The position numbers and the translations under genes are program-made. From positions 186,001 to 250,000 of the forward strand of contig OY969779.1 of assembly GCA_963703015.1 (NCBI GenBank): a DNA stretch of 64,000 nt. The letters run 5' to 3'. This stretch comes from Methanobacterium_B sp963703015. GTDB lineage: Archaea > Methanobacteriota > Methanobacteria > Methanobacteriales > Methanobacteriaceae. Positions 45,237 through 53,668 of the stretch are shown one piece after another (within the stretch, counting starts at the first letter, position 1; each line of letters opens with the position of its first letter). The notes below the pieces were generated by a model. The model was given only the letters and a program-made list of their open reading frames with translations, made no database searches and was not told where the DNA came from.

Positions 45237-46328
45237 TCATTCCTCAATTTGATCCTGGTTAATTCTGTAAATTATAGTTTCCAGCACATTTATCAATCTA
45301 TTTAATTGATCTTCATCCATTTCTTTTAAATTGAAACTGTATCCATCACTTACCTTTGTTGTGAATTCATTCAGTAATTCATACTCTCCAAGGATGGAAC
45401 TTCCATTTTCTAGTTTGGATATGCTGCCTGCCGTTGCGAAAAGGAACTGGCCAAATGAACTTAGTTTACAGTATCCTCTGAGGATGTTTATGTTGGTGTC
45501 ATCTTTGACTGTGTTTATGGAAAAGCTCTTGGATCCCCAGCTTATTTTTAGATTTTTTTCTCTGGCAAATTTTAGTAGTTCTCGGTACAATGCTGCTTCA
45601 TTTTCATCTAAGTTTTCAAAGAATTTGGTTTCATCCAATTTTTTGTTTGAAAAGTAATTTTTCTTCATTCTTTCTTGGGCTGTCTGCCCTACAAGGTGGG
45701 GTACCAATGTTTTAAGGTTGCCACGTGTGTATTGTTTGACTTCGATTGCGAAGACTTCTGCGGGATCCATTTGCTTGTTTAAAAACTCTACGATTGTTGC
45801 AAGTTCTGTTGGTATGAAGTCTGCAACAAATATTAATCTTATTTTACCTGCTTGATAATTTATCTTAACTTTTTCCCAAAATTCTTCTAAACTGATATTT
45901 AAACCAAGTTTTTCTTTTAAAAGTTCCCCTTGATCTGTATTAGGATAATTAGTCTCTAGGCTATTTCTGATTTCTTCAACTGGAAGATAAAGAAGTGCAT
46001 TTGAAGCATAATCTAACATTTGTGCCACAACTTCTCTTCTCAATCTAATATCGCTGCTTCTTTTTGTTTCTACTATGGTGGGAATGCCATCTTGGTCCAG
46101 AAATAGATGGTCCAAATAAAAAACTTTAGATCCATCAGCGTAGGGTAAAACTTGTTCTCGTTGTACTAAAACCCATTTTCGAGGTTCATTTTCATCAATT
46201 TGATCCCCTGCAAGTAAGTTAGGATACTTGGCAATAATATCTTGAAGTACATCCTCTGATACATAGGTCTCCTCTTCCATTTCGATCAATTCATTCCCCT
46301 CCTTAATTAAAAAAATCTTTCCTGCCAA
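45237..46328 (-). CDS. PD-(D/E)XK nuclease-like protein
   Basis: A protein of about 363 residues. Counted from the longer ATG start at 46349, Asp80 in VFYLDHLFLD and Glu94-Thr-Lys96 in TIVETKRSSD form a PD-(D/E)XK site; RLRREVVAQMLDYA is the helix after it. The C-terminal half (about 215-370) is unassigned. It is probably a nuclease or a nuclease-like DNA-binding protein. The ATG at 46349 has no ribosome binding site, and GGGGAGG lies inside the first codons of that frame. TTG at 46328, eight bases after that site, is therefore preferred; an in-frame ATT just before it is another option. It stands alone beside the DUF6884 remnant and the IS1182 element. Confidence 0.7.
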   Translation of the reverse strand: MAGKIFLIKEGNELIEMEEETYVSEDVLQDIIAKYPNLLAGDQIDENEPRKWVLVQREQVLPYADGSKVFYLDHLFLDQDGIPTIVETKRSSDIRLRREVVAQMLDYASNALLYLPVEEIRNSLETNYPNTDQGELLKEKLGLNISLEEFWEKVKINYQAGKIRLIFVADFIPTELATIVEFLNKQMDPAEVFAIEVKQYTRGNLKTLVPHLVGQTAQERMKKNYFSNKKLDETKFFENLDENEAALYRELLKFAREKNLKISWGSKSFSINTVKDDTNINILRGYCKLSSFGQFLFATAGSISKLENGSSILGEYELLNEFTTKVSDGYSFNLKEMDEDQLNRLINVLETIIYRINQDQIEE

Positions 46329-46441
46329 AATAATAACCTCCCCATCCATTGAAATTAATAAAAATTGAATATATACGTAAATTCATTGTAGAATAACCTT
46401 AAACTAATTACATTTAAGTACTATTTAGTTGTATTCACCTA

Positions 46442-46571
46442 AATTTGGTGATTATTCTTAATTTACCCTTTCGGTTTCCCTTTCTTTTGTTGAACAAATT
46501 TTAGTGTATTCCTCTCCCAATTTCATCATATTTTAATGATAAATAATATAACTACCAGTTTCTAGGGCATA
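46442..46571 (-). pseudogene. Decayed fragment of the zincin-like gene at 50693-51316
   Basis: This stretch is clearly related to the 3' end of the zincin-like gene (50706-50846): for example GGTGATTATTCTTAAT is shared exactly, and the coded LYYLSLK, DEI and KICSTK segments recur in shifted frames. It has stops and indels and codes for nothing. It is a partial duplicate about 4.2 kb from the parent gene, just outside the IS1182 element. Confidence 0.8.
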
Positions 46572-46732
46572 TTTAAAAAATAAAATGAAATTGAACCATT
46601 AGTTCTACCTTCTTCAAATTTTGTAATGAAATAGTTTCAAAAAAAGGTTACTGAATAAAAAAATAATTAAATTACAAGAACCCCTCTAAAGTGAAAATCA
46701 TGAGGTTATATAAGATTTTAAATTTATATATC

Positions 46733-46747
46733 GAGGTTGTCTCATAA
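46733..46747. repeat. IS1182 terminal inverted repeat, left
   Basis: GAGGTTGTCTCATAA, matching the right end at 14 of 15 bases when inverted. The adjoining ATATC is the left copy of the target duplication. Confidence 0.88.
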
Positions 46748-46782
46748 ATTTTTCTAATTTTTTGTAGATTTTTTCTAATTTT

Positions 46783-48345
46783 TTAGGTATTTGGTATTTT
46801 TGTTTGATTTTGGATGTTTTGTTTTTGTGTTTGGTGGGTTTTTATTCTTTTTATGTTGTGTGAGATGCATATTAGGTTGTTTTCTGTTGTTGTTTGTTTG
46901 ATTCCTCGTGTATAGTATTCTGTGTGTTTTAGATTTTGTTTTATGTTTCCGAATGGCCATTCAACTGTTTGTTTTCGTTTTGCAAATTCTATTTTTCCGT
47001 TTTTGCTTTCCATTTTCAGAGCCATTCGTTTGGATAAAACATCACCATAATCTGTTATAACTCGTAATCTATCTTTTCCTGTGCATTCAATTTGATTTGG
47101 ACAATTTAAACATTTATTTGTGTAATATTGGTGCATATTTACATTATTATAAGTATAAGTCTTTTGATATTCTAATATTTCATTATTTGGACATAAATAG
47201 TAGTCTTTTTCATAGTTATATTTGAAATTATGTTTAGAAAATGGTTTATCTGTTTTTGTTTGTTTTTTAGATTCATGTGCTTGTTTTCGGTTGGGTATGT
47301 AACCATCAAGTTCGTTATCGTTTAGATATTGAAGATTAGTTTTTGTATAATATCCATTATCTGCACTTAAGGCCATATTATGTGGCAATGGACCTATATT
47401 TTGGTTTAATTGTTCTATTTGTGGTATTAGTTGATGGTGGTCTGTGGGGTCTTGTGTTACATTGTTTGCTAGTATTATTCCAGAGTCGTAGTCTACTGCA
47501 AGTTGCATGTTATATGAAAGTTCCATGCGGTTCTTTTTATTCATCATCCACCTTGCTTCGGGGTCTGTTAGGCTAATATTTTTTTGTCGTGTCTTTTTTA
47601 GTTCATTTTCTGCGTGTTCTAATTTTTTTAAAACAGCTTTTTTTTCTTCGGGCCCTTTGCTGGCTTGTTTTAGAAGTTTTTCCGTAGTATTTTGTGGTTT
47701 TGATTCTTTTTGTGGTTCTGAATTTTCTTTTCTGACACTGTCAATTAGTTCTTTTACTCTTTTTTTGGATTTGAGTTCTGGTGGCATTTCATCGCCACGT
47801 TTATCTCCCAATATTTTGTCTTCAGCTTTGTCTGTTTCAATTCCTTTTTCTAATAGGTATTTAATTGTGTGAATTTCTTTTTTGTTTATTAAATTGGATG
47901 ATGATGCGTTTGCTTTGATTTTGGTGCCGTCAATTGCGACATGTTTCAATTGAACCATTTCTGCTTTCTCAGCGACTTTTATAGTCATTTCGAAGGCTTC
48001 TTGGATTTGTTCTGCGCATTCGATTTTAAACCTGCAGATTGTCCTGAAATCTGGTTTGTCCATGCCTGAAACGTACATATAAATCACATTTTCCTCTGCA
48101 AGCTTCATTATCTTACGAGAAGAAAATATTCCATCAACAGAAGCCATAATCACAAGTCTTGTTAACATACGACGAGAATATGCAGGTTTACCCTTCGTAT
48201 ACTTATATTTTTGTTCGTTTTTCTTAAAATCCAGATTCTGCACAAGTTGAGCAATAAAAAAACAAATATGGTTATCTGGAATGAAATCTACAACACGCCT
48301 TGGCACCAACCAAGTCTGACCAATCTTATCATCTCTCAAAGCCAT
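46783..48345 (-). CDS. IS1182-family transposase
   Basis: A full-length transposase of 520 residues. The N-terminal domain starts MALRDDKIGQTWLVP. The catalytic triad is visible as Asp in AIDGTKIKANAS, Asp in LSADNGYYT and Glu in QTVEWPFGNIKQN, with an insertion between the first two that is usual for IS1182. The ATG at 48345 is used because GGTG lies seven bases upstream; the frame could start four codons earlier at TTG. No frameshift or missing motif is seen, so the element should be able to transpose itself. Confidence 0.93.
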   Translation of the reverse strand: MALRDDKIGQTWLVPRRVVDFIPDNHICFFIAQLVQNLDFKKNEQKYKYTKGKPAYSRRMLTRLVIMASVDGIFSSRKIMKLAEENVIYMYVSGMDKPDFRTICRFKIECAEQIQEAFEMTIKVAEKAEMVQLKHVAIDGTKIKANASSSNLINKKEIHTIKYLLEKGIETDKAEDKILGDKRGDEMPPELKSKKRVKELIDSVRKENSEPQKESKPQNTTEKLLKQASKGPEEKKAVLKKLEHAENELKKTRQKNISLTDPEARWMMNKKNRMELSYNMQLAVDYDSGIILANNVTQDPTDHHQLIPQIEQLNQNIGPLPHNMALSADNGYYTKTNLQYLNDNELDGYIPNRKQAHESKKQTKTDKPFSKHNFKYNYEKDYYLCPNNEILEYQKTYTYNNVNMHQYYTNKCLNCPNQIECTGKDRLRVITDYGDVLSKRMALKMESKNGKIEFAKRKQTVEWPFGNIKQNLKHTEYYTRGIKQTTTENNLICISHNIKRIKTHQTQKQNIQNQTKIPNT

Positions 48346-48459
48346 AAAAAACACCAAACTAAAACCTTAAACAACTAAATAATAATAGAACAAACTACAA
48401 TATAAATATAACCCACACAAAAACAAGATCTAAAAATAAAAATTAAAAAAAAATTTAAT

Positions 48460-48474
48460 TATGAGACAGCCTCA
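48460..48474. repeat. IS1182 terminal inverted repeat, right
   Basis: TTATGAGACAGCCTC, the inverse of the left repeat with one mismatch. The adjoining ATATC (48475-48479) is the right copy of the target duplication. Confidence 0.88.
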
Positions 48475-48505
48475 TATCCAAAAAAAAAGAATTAATGATT
48501 AGAGG

Positions 48506-49582
48506 TTAGCAGTAGAAATAAAACTTAATTTTAGATACTCCTATGCTGCTGATTATCCAGTAATCACTGTAGTAGTGTGTGCATGTAATTAGTTTTGTTT
48601 TGCCGTTATTGTAACATATTTTAATGTAGTCTAAGTATCTGTTGTCGTAGTTTATGTAATCGTAAATTCCAATTTCATTAATGTAGCTGTACTTGTCAAC
48701 TTCTAGATACCCATCAGGGTAGGTTTTAACTATTTGATGTGAAGTTCCGCTTCCAAAATTAACAGTTCTAAGGGAGTTGATTTTTATGTAACTGTATTTT
48801 TCACTGGTTTTTACTAATCCACTGAATAAATAGTTTTTAGTAATTTTAGCATATTTTTTGTAGAGATAGTTGTTGTCCTCGACATACTTAACAAATGTTG
48901 TGGTATTTTTTGATATTATAATGGTGTTGGGTGATATGGAAAAATTTAGGGTCCTGTTTTTTCCGTTGTAAATATTGGATCCAATGAAAGAAACCAATAA
49001 GTTTTGTTTTCCAGAAGAAGCAGGAATAGTAAAGGTAGCAATACCTTGGGAATTAGTTTTAGTAAAATAAGTTTTAGCACCTAACTTAGTTTGGATTATT
49101 CCAGATATTGGTGTTTTAGATTTTAGATCGGTTAATTTCGTTGTTAGAGTTAATTTTTTTATTCCCAATTTCATGTTTAGTGATAATGTAGAATTCCCTT
49201 TTGGAATCGTGTATGCGTTATTGTAGGATGAAGATCCAAACATCGAGTTTCCAGCATATCTTACAGAATATGAATATTTTCCAGAGTTCACTGGAATACT
49301 AAAATAAAAATCCCCGTTTGATGTGTATTGATTAGATTCCTTGGTGAAATTTTTTCCTACAACCTTTAATTTCACATAACCGTCTGGTGTGCCCCAATAG
49401 TCAGGTGAGTCCCAATCGCCCGAATTCTCTACATATCCCTCAATATTTAAATTGGCATGGTTTCCAACATATTTATGGTTTACATCACAAATAACAATAT
49501 CAGTACTGTCAACTGCCGATGCAGTTGGAACAAAGATAAAAAATGATATTAAAACTGCTAAAAATAGTATATTTCTTTTCAT
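48506..49582 (-). CDS. Secreted Ig-like domain protein
   Basis: A 358-residue protein with a signal peptide (ILFLAVLISFFIFVPTASA; cleavage near residue 23). It contains at least two beta-sandwich regions: about 25-120 (with DGYVKLKVVGKNFTKESN) and about 130-215 (LTDLKSKTPISGIIQTKLG, then GIATFTIPASSGKQNLLVSF), the latter like bacterial Ig/Big_1 modules. The C-terminal 130 residues are rich in Tyr and Ile. GGGGGTT precedes the ATG. It is probably an exported surface protein. Its promoter lies on the far side from the IS1182 element. Confidence 0.75.
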   Translation of the reverse strand: MKRNILFLAVLISFFIFVPTASAVDSTDIVICDVNHKYVGNHANLNIEGYVENSGDWDSPDYWGTPDGYVKLKVVGKNFTKESNQYTSNGDFYFSIPVNSGKYSYSVRYAGNSMFGSSSYNNAYTIPKGNSTLSLNMKLGIKKLTLTTKLTDLKSKTPISGIIQTKLGAKTYFTKTNSQGIATFTIPASSGKQNLLVSFIGSNIYNGKNRTLNFSISPNTIIISKNTTTFVKYVEDNNYLYKKYAKITKNYLFSGLVKTSEKYSYIKINSLRTVNFGSGTSHQIVKTYPDGYLEVDKYSYINEIGIYDYINYDNRYLDYIKICYNNGKTKLITCTHYYSDYWIISSIGVSKIKFYFYC

Positions 49583-50019
49583 TTAATTAACCCCCATTTT
49601 TAAATAGTTATCATTAAACTCCTTTATAAATTTTAGTAAAATTGTTGTTAGAATAGTTCCATTTCATATATGATCGAGTTATATTCACCCAAGGTTGGTT
49701 ATGATCCCTAACCTATCATATTTTCTCGTTTAAAGTTGAATTTATCATATTTTTAAACATTAAAAAGAATTAATATAAATCAATCCATTATTGGAGGGTT
49801 GATTACTGTTTAATTTTGAAGATCCAAAATTTAAATATGTGATATGCACCAATGGCCACATAATTATCGTGAAAATTTGATTAAAATGAAAAAAAGCTAC
49901 TGATCTTTTACTAACTGATTAAAAAAAATGGAAAATTGTGTGGTTTATCTGAAATCTCTACTAAACTGCAATTTTGAGTTATCTTTAATCAGTTTATTGT
50001 TCTGTTCCATCTTAGTGGT
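49583..50019. other. Non-coding gap
   Basis: About 435 bases without a gene. A stretch at 49690-49735 (TTGGTTATGATCCCTAA and on) looks weakly like the 3' end of the zincin-like gene at 50706 and could be a third, much older fragment. Nothing else is seen. Confidence 0.35.
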
Positions 50020-50388
50020 TTAGGGTGTTCTGTTGAAAATTGAGCCTATTGTACCCCCTACAGCTCCAATTAGGGCGTATATGATTATAGCTATAAGAGC
50101 CTGTAATAAGCTTGTGACTGGCCATAATTCTTTTGCAAGGGCACCAAATCCTAGGAGGTATAATATTAATATTATTAGGGTGCCTACAACTCCGCCAACA
50201 ACACCAACAAGGGCACCGTGAATTGCTCCATTCTTATAACCTTCTCCAACATTGTATCCTACGTATGCCGTTGCAATGAAAAATCCAATTATTCCCCCAG
50301 CATCACCTGCAATATCTCGGAGTATGGCCCATAGTATTAATGATATTATTAGGCCTCTTCTCACTGAGGTCCACTTTATTTCAACCAT
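50020..50388 (-). CDS. DUF5518-like small membrane protein
   Basis: A 122-residue protein with three or four glycine-rich membrane segments (GGIIGFFIATAYVGYNVGEG, ALVGVVGGVVGTLIILILYLL, LIGAVGGTIGSIF). The pattern fits the DUF5518 membrane proteins common in methanogens. GGAGG eight bases before the ATG at 50388 decides the start; the frame from 50406 is longer by six codons without such a site. Function is unknown. The zinc-ribbon protein at 53669 shares the same kind of membrane domain. Confidence 0.7.
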   Translation of the reverse strand: MVEIKWTSVRRGLIISLILWAILRDIAGDAGGIIGFFIATAYVGYNVGEGYKNGAIHGALVGVVGGVVGTLIILILYLLGFGALAKELWPVTSLLQALIAIIIYALIGAVGGTIGSIFNRTP

Positions 50389-50692
50389 ATAATTAACCTC
50401 CTCCATTTTTCAAAAGTTTCAGACACGTTATCAATCTAAATTACAGATCCATAACCTGAAATGTTCTTTTTGATTTGTAAGGAAATTTTTCTTTAATATT
50501 ATTATATTGCTCCTAGTTATTATAAAATATGAAAATTCTCTTTTGAAATTCGTTATAAAATTGGAACTTATTTCATTGAAACAGTTAAATCATCAAAATC
50601 TCTTAAATAACCTTAAATAATTGAGGAAGTTGAATTTTAAAGTAAGTATTTCTAAAAAAAGAGAGTTGCATCTAATCTTGCCAATGGTTTCT

Positions 50693-51316
50693 TTATTTCA
50701 TGTGAAAATTGGTGATTATTCTTAATCTACCGTATTTTCTGTTTCCCTTTTTTGTGGAACAGATCTTATCGTATTCCCCCTCAATTTCATCATCTTTTAA
50801 TGATAGGTAGTAGAGTTCCACCAGCTTCTGGGCGTATTCATCGATTTCTTCTCCTGTGTGTGTTTGATCAAATGTTTCATACTCCACGATGTGGTACGCT
50901 TCATGTGCCAAGATACTGGGTCTTTTTACGTTTATAACGCTTGAAAAGTTTTCATCGTTAAGGAGTATGAGATGTTCAGCTGTGTAGGATAGGAATAATC
51001 GTTGCATGAATTTGGTTGTTGAGTTGAAGGTTTGTAGTTCGTCTGGATTTAGTTCTTCCTTGATTTTTTTGATGTAGATTTGATTGTTTTTACAAGGTAT
51101 TGAACAGGCTATGTACGATGCGGGTTCGCTGCCATGTTCCTGAAATTTAGTTACTGCACCCAAATATTTATCTAAATATTTGCCGTAGCTGATTCTTTCA
51201 TTGAAAAATGTTTGTGATTCTGTTTCATCCAGTACTACGACTTTGAAGCTGGTATCTATATCGTAGGTTTTTAGTACGTATTTTACTAATTTGTCGAATG
51301 TTTTGGTTACAAATAT
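50693..51316 (-). CDS. Zincin-like (HExxH) protein, probable ATA start
   Basis: A protein of about 207 residues with a zinc-peptidase-like motif HEAYH in SILAHEAYHIVEYE; an acidic residue for the third ligand may be in EIDEYAQKLVELYY. The first ordinary start in frame is TTG at 51163, but the frame stays open upstream for 51 more protein-like codons (FVTKTFDKLVKYVLKTYD, FKVVVLDETESQTFFNE). There is no ATG, GTG or TTG in them. Just before is GGGTGAT (51322-51328), overlapping an in-frame TGA, and five bases later an in-frame ATA at 51316. So ATA is the likely start. A decayed copy of the 3' end lies at 46442-46571. The substrate is unknown. Confidence 0.72.
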   Translation of the reverse strand: MFVTKTFDKLVKYVLKTYDIDTSFKVVVLDETESQTFFNERISYGKYLDKYLGAVTKFQEHGSEPASYIACSIPCKNNQIYIKKIKEELNPDELQTFNSTTKFMQRLFLSYTAEHLILLNDENFSSVINVKRPSILAHEAYHIVEYETFDQTHTGEEIDEYAQKLVELYYLSLKDDEIEGEYDKICSTKKGNRKYGRLRIITNFHMK

Positions 51317-51469
51317 TTTGAATCACCCTTAATTTTTGGTTTTTACTTTTCTTGTCATTGTTTTAATTTATCCTTGTATATGTTTTATGTACATTATAAT
51401 TATTTCCATTTTTTGTCAATAGTAAACATTAAATATATCATACGTTTAATGTTAATTAGAGGTGAATAT

Positions 51470-51865
51470 ATGACATATTGTAAAAAATGTGGAAGTGAAA
51501 ATACTGATGGTGCTACATTCTGTAAAAAATGTGGTGAATCAATGGATAGTGTTGAAATTAAGAAGACTTCCAGAACAGTTGAACTCGTACTAGGAATACT
51601 TGGAGGCATTTTCGGACTTTTAGGAGGAGTTTTTGCCCTGATGTTCTCGGCTTTCGCACCCAGTGTTGCAAATCTAGGTGTAAGTGCAGTTATAGCATCC
51701 ATCGTAGGTTTAATAGGATCTGCCTACGTGCTGCAGAATCCCAAATGGGGAGGAATCATCCTAATTGTAAGTGCAGTGTGGCTTTTAATCAGCATATCAT
51801 TATTCGGTGTTTTAGGTGCTGTGCTCTTAGGTTTAGCTGGTTTATTGGCAGTTTTAAGGAAATAG
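51470..51865 (+). CDS. Zinc-ribbon membrane protein
   Basis: A 131-residue protein. The N-terminus is a zinc ribbon (YCKKCGSENTDGATFCKKCG). Three to four membrane segments follow (VELVLGILGGIFGLLGGVF, VSAVIASIVGLIGSAYVL, ILIVSAVWLLISISLFGVL), like DUF4064 proteins. The ATG at 51470 is chosen because GAGGTGA lies six bases before it; the frame from 51374 reads through obviously non-coding sequence. It is the first of four zinc-ribbon membrane genes in this stretch. Function is unknown. Confidence 0.8.
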   Translation: MTYCKKCGSENTDGATFCKKCGESMDSVEIKKTSRTVELVLGILGGIFGLLGGVFALMFSAFAPSVANLGVSAVIASIVGLIGSAYVLQNPKWGGIILIVSAVWLLISISLFGVLGAVLLGLAGLLAVLRK

Positions 51866-51909
51866 ATTTTTTTGTTAATCATAAAACATTGATTTAGGGG
51901 TGAATTGAG

Positions 51910-52347
51910 ATGAAATGGGGTTTAAAAAACATTAGTTTAGTATTGGGAGTGTTAATTGTTTTAGCAATTGTAGGTGTAAGTGGCTGTACTAGTAGTGGTA
52001 ACAGCACATCTGACCAGCCCAAAATAAATGTCACCAACTTGACTGTGAAATCATCAGGCTACGGAGGCTACGACATCAATGCAGTTGTGGTACCAAATAA
52101 AGATATAGGTTACCTTGAAATGGCTACTGTGTGGTACGATTCAAGCGGTGCAATCATTGAAAAATCTCCGCTTGTATGGAACATCAACAACGTAACTGCA
52201 GGTCAGGTTTACAAGGTAAATGGTATGGATTCACTCTACGATAAAGGTACACCTGCAAAGGTGGATGTTTACATATTTGATTCCGTTTTTAGTGGTGGAG
52301 ACACATCAGACGCAATATACCATGCCACAGTAAACATGACGAAGTAA
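51910..52347 (+). CDS. Probable lipoprotein
   Basis: A 145-residue exported protein. The hydrophobic N-terminus (LVLGVLIVLAIVGVSGC) ends in a lipobox-like VSGC at about residue 26, followed by a Ser/Thr linker and a beta-rich domain of about 100 residues (INVTNLTVKSSGYGGYDINA, then VDVYIFDSVF), similar to FxLYD-type domains. GGGGTGA precedes the ATG. It follows the zinc-ribbon membrane protein by 44 bases and may share its transcript. Role unknown. Confidence 0.75.
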   Translation: MKWGLKNISLVLGVLIVLAIVGVSGCTSSGNSTSDQPKINVTNLTVKSSGYGGYDINAVVVPNKDIGYLEMATVWYDSSGAIIEKSPLVWNINNVTAGQVYKVNGMDSLYDKGTPAKVDVYIFDSVFSGGDTSDAIYHATVNMTK

Positions 52348-52484
52348 AAGAAGGGTAGAATTTACAATTCAATTCTTATTATTTTTTTTAACCTGTTGTA
52401 ATTGCACGATTTGTTTTTTTGGGGATAATATTCCCGAGAAATATTTGGATTTCAAAATAAAAGGATTAGGGGCGTGATTTTAGT

Positions 52485-53477
52485 ATGAATGCTGAATTAA
52501 TCGAATACTTTGAGGAACTGGAATTTGGAGAAATCCAACACCAGGGATCCATGGCTGTTTTACCTGTTTTTACCAGCCATGAATCCCGTCTTCATTACAT
52601 GACGTTAACAAATGCTTTGAAGGCTGATCTGGTGGAAATATCTGAAATGAATGAAATGGGAACTGTTTCGGAGTTAAAGGTTCATAACAGTGCCGATGTT
52701 CCCGTGCTTATCCTTGATGGGGAGGAACTGGTGGGTGCAAAGCAGAACAGAATTGTAAATACCACCATACTTTTAAAGGAAAGATCTTTAACAGTTATTC
52801 CTGTGAGCTGTGTTGAACAGGGAAGATGGAGTTATAAATCCCAAAAATTTCAGGATTCAAGCAGACTGGCACATTCCAAGCTCAGAAATTTGAAATCTGC
52901 CTCTGTGAAGAAATCAGTTGAAGAATACGGTCAGCACTTCTCAGACCAGGGCGAACTTTGGAACGCCATCCATGAAATCGAAAGGAAAACAGATCTACAT
53001 TCCCCTACCAGCGCCATGACTGATATCTACGATGAATTCAAAGATGATCTGACCGACTACTTGGAAACCTTTAAAGTTGTCGAAGGCCAAACAGGACTTC
53101 TAGTCTTTATTAACGGTGAAATTATGGGATTGGACATCATCTCAAACAAATCAGCCTACAAAGTTCTCCACAAGAAACTTGTTGAAAGCTACGCCCTGGA
53201 TTCCATGCTCCAAGACAATAAAAAAACATCCCCGAACATAAACCTTGAAGCTGCCCATAAATTCATGGAAGACCTCCAGGACTGTGATGAATCTAAAAAT
53301 GAGTCCGTGGGATACGGTTTTGATCACAGATTTGCAAGTGATCTCTACATAGGCTCTGCACTGATCTTCAACAATGAACTCATCCATGCTTCGTTCTTTA
53401 AAAGTCTCGAAGTTGAAGATGGTGAAATTGGAGGCATGGCCAGATCAACGGTACGTGCAAATCTCAGGGGGATTTAA
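52485..53477 (+). CDS. ARPP-1 domain (DUF6569) protein
   Basis: A soluble 330-residue protein with the ARPP-1 core: SMAVLPVFTSHESRLHYMTL, then VPVLILDGEELVGAKQNRIV and NTTILL, IPVSCVEQGRW and a C-terminal YIGSALIFNNELIHASFF. The family is named from its association with ADP-ribosylglycohydrolase-type genes and is thought to act near NAD or ADP-ribose metabolism, but no activity is known. The gene is single, with a terminator just after it. Codon use looks more balanced than in the defence island, as in a core gene. Confidence 0.82.
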   Translation: MNAELIEYFEELEFGEIQHQGSMAVLPVFTSHESRLHYMTLTNALKADLVEISEMNEMGTVSELKVHNSADVPVLILDGEELVGAKQNRIVNTTILLKERSLTVIPVSCVEQGRWSYKSQKFQDSSRLAHSKLRNLKSASVKKSVEEYGQHFSDQGELWNAIHEIERKTDLHSPTSAMTDIYDEFKDDLTDYLETFKVVEGQTGLLVFINGEIMGLDIISNKSAYKVLHKKLVESYALDSMLQDNKKTSPNINLEAAHKFMEDLQDCDESKNESVGYGFDHRFASDLYIGSALIFNNELIHASFFKSLEVEDGEIGGMARSTVRANLRGI

Positions 53478-53490
53478 ACAAATTAAAAAT

Positions 53491-53519
53491 TTTAAGACTC
53501 CAATAAAATGAGTCTTAAA
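53491..53519 (+). terminator. Terminator after the ARPP-1 gene
   Basis: TTTAAGACTC (53491-53500) pairs perfectly with GAGTCTTAAA (53510-53519) around a 9-base loop, then a T-rich tail. It lies 14 bases after the stop codon. Confidence 0.7.
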
Positions 53520-53668
53520 TCTTTTTCTTAATGGAATGACTGGGTAGAATTTAGATTCTAACCCTATCCCTTGATTATCAGTTGTAACAGTCCAGTATCT
53601 ATGATTATATATGGATGTAAATTAAATCTAAATTTTAGTTAACAATATGTTTTGGGGGGTTTTTAATT

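Larger units (their letters stand above)
46733..48474 (-). mobile_element. Complete IS1182-family insertion sequence
   Basis: A 1742-bp element. The ends are near-perfect inverted repeats: GAGGTTGTCTCATAA (46733-46747) and the inverse of GAGGCTGTCTCATAA (48460-48474), one mismatch in 15. The host word ATATC lies directly outside both ends (46728-46732 and 48475-48479), a 5-bp target duplication. One intact transposase gene fills the element. The clean ends and duplication show a fairly recent insertion that may still be active. Confidence 0.9.

Noticed and set aside
46775..46960. A 61-codon frame on the minus strand within the IS1182 transposase gene
   Set aside because: It is a shadow of the transposase C-terminus in another frame.
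47343..47872. Plus-strand frames opposite the IS1182 transposase
   Set aside because: Antisense to conserved catalytic sequence, with no ribosome binding site.
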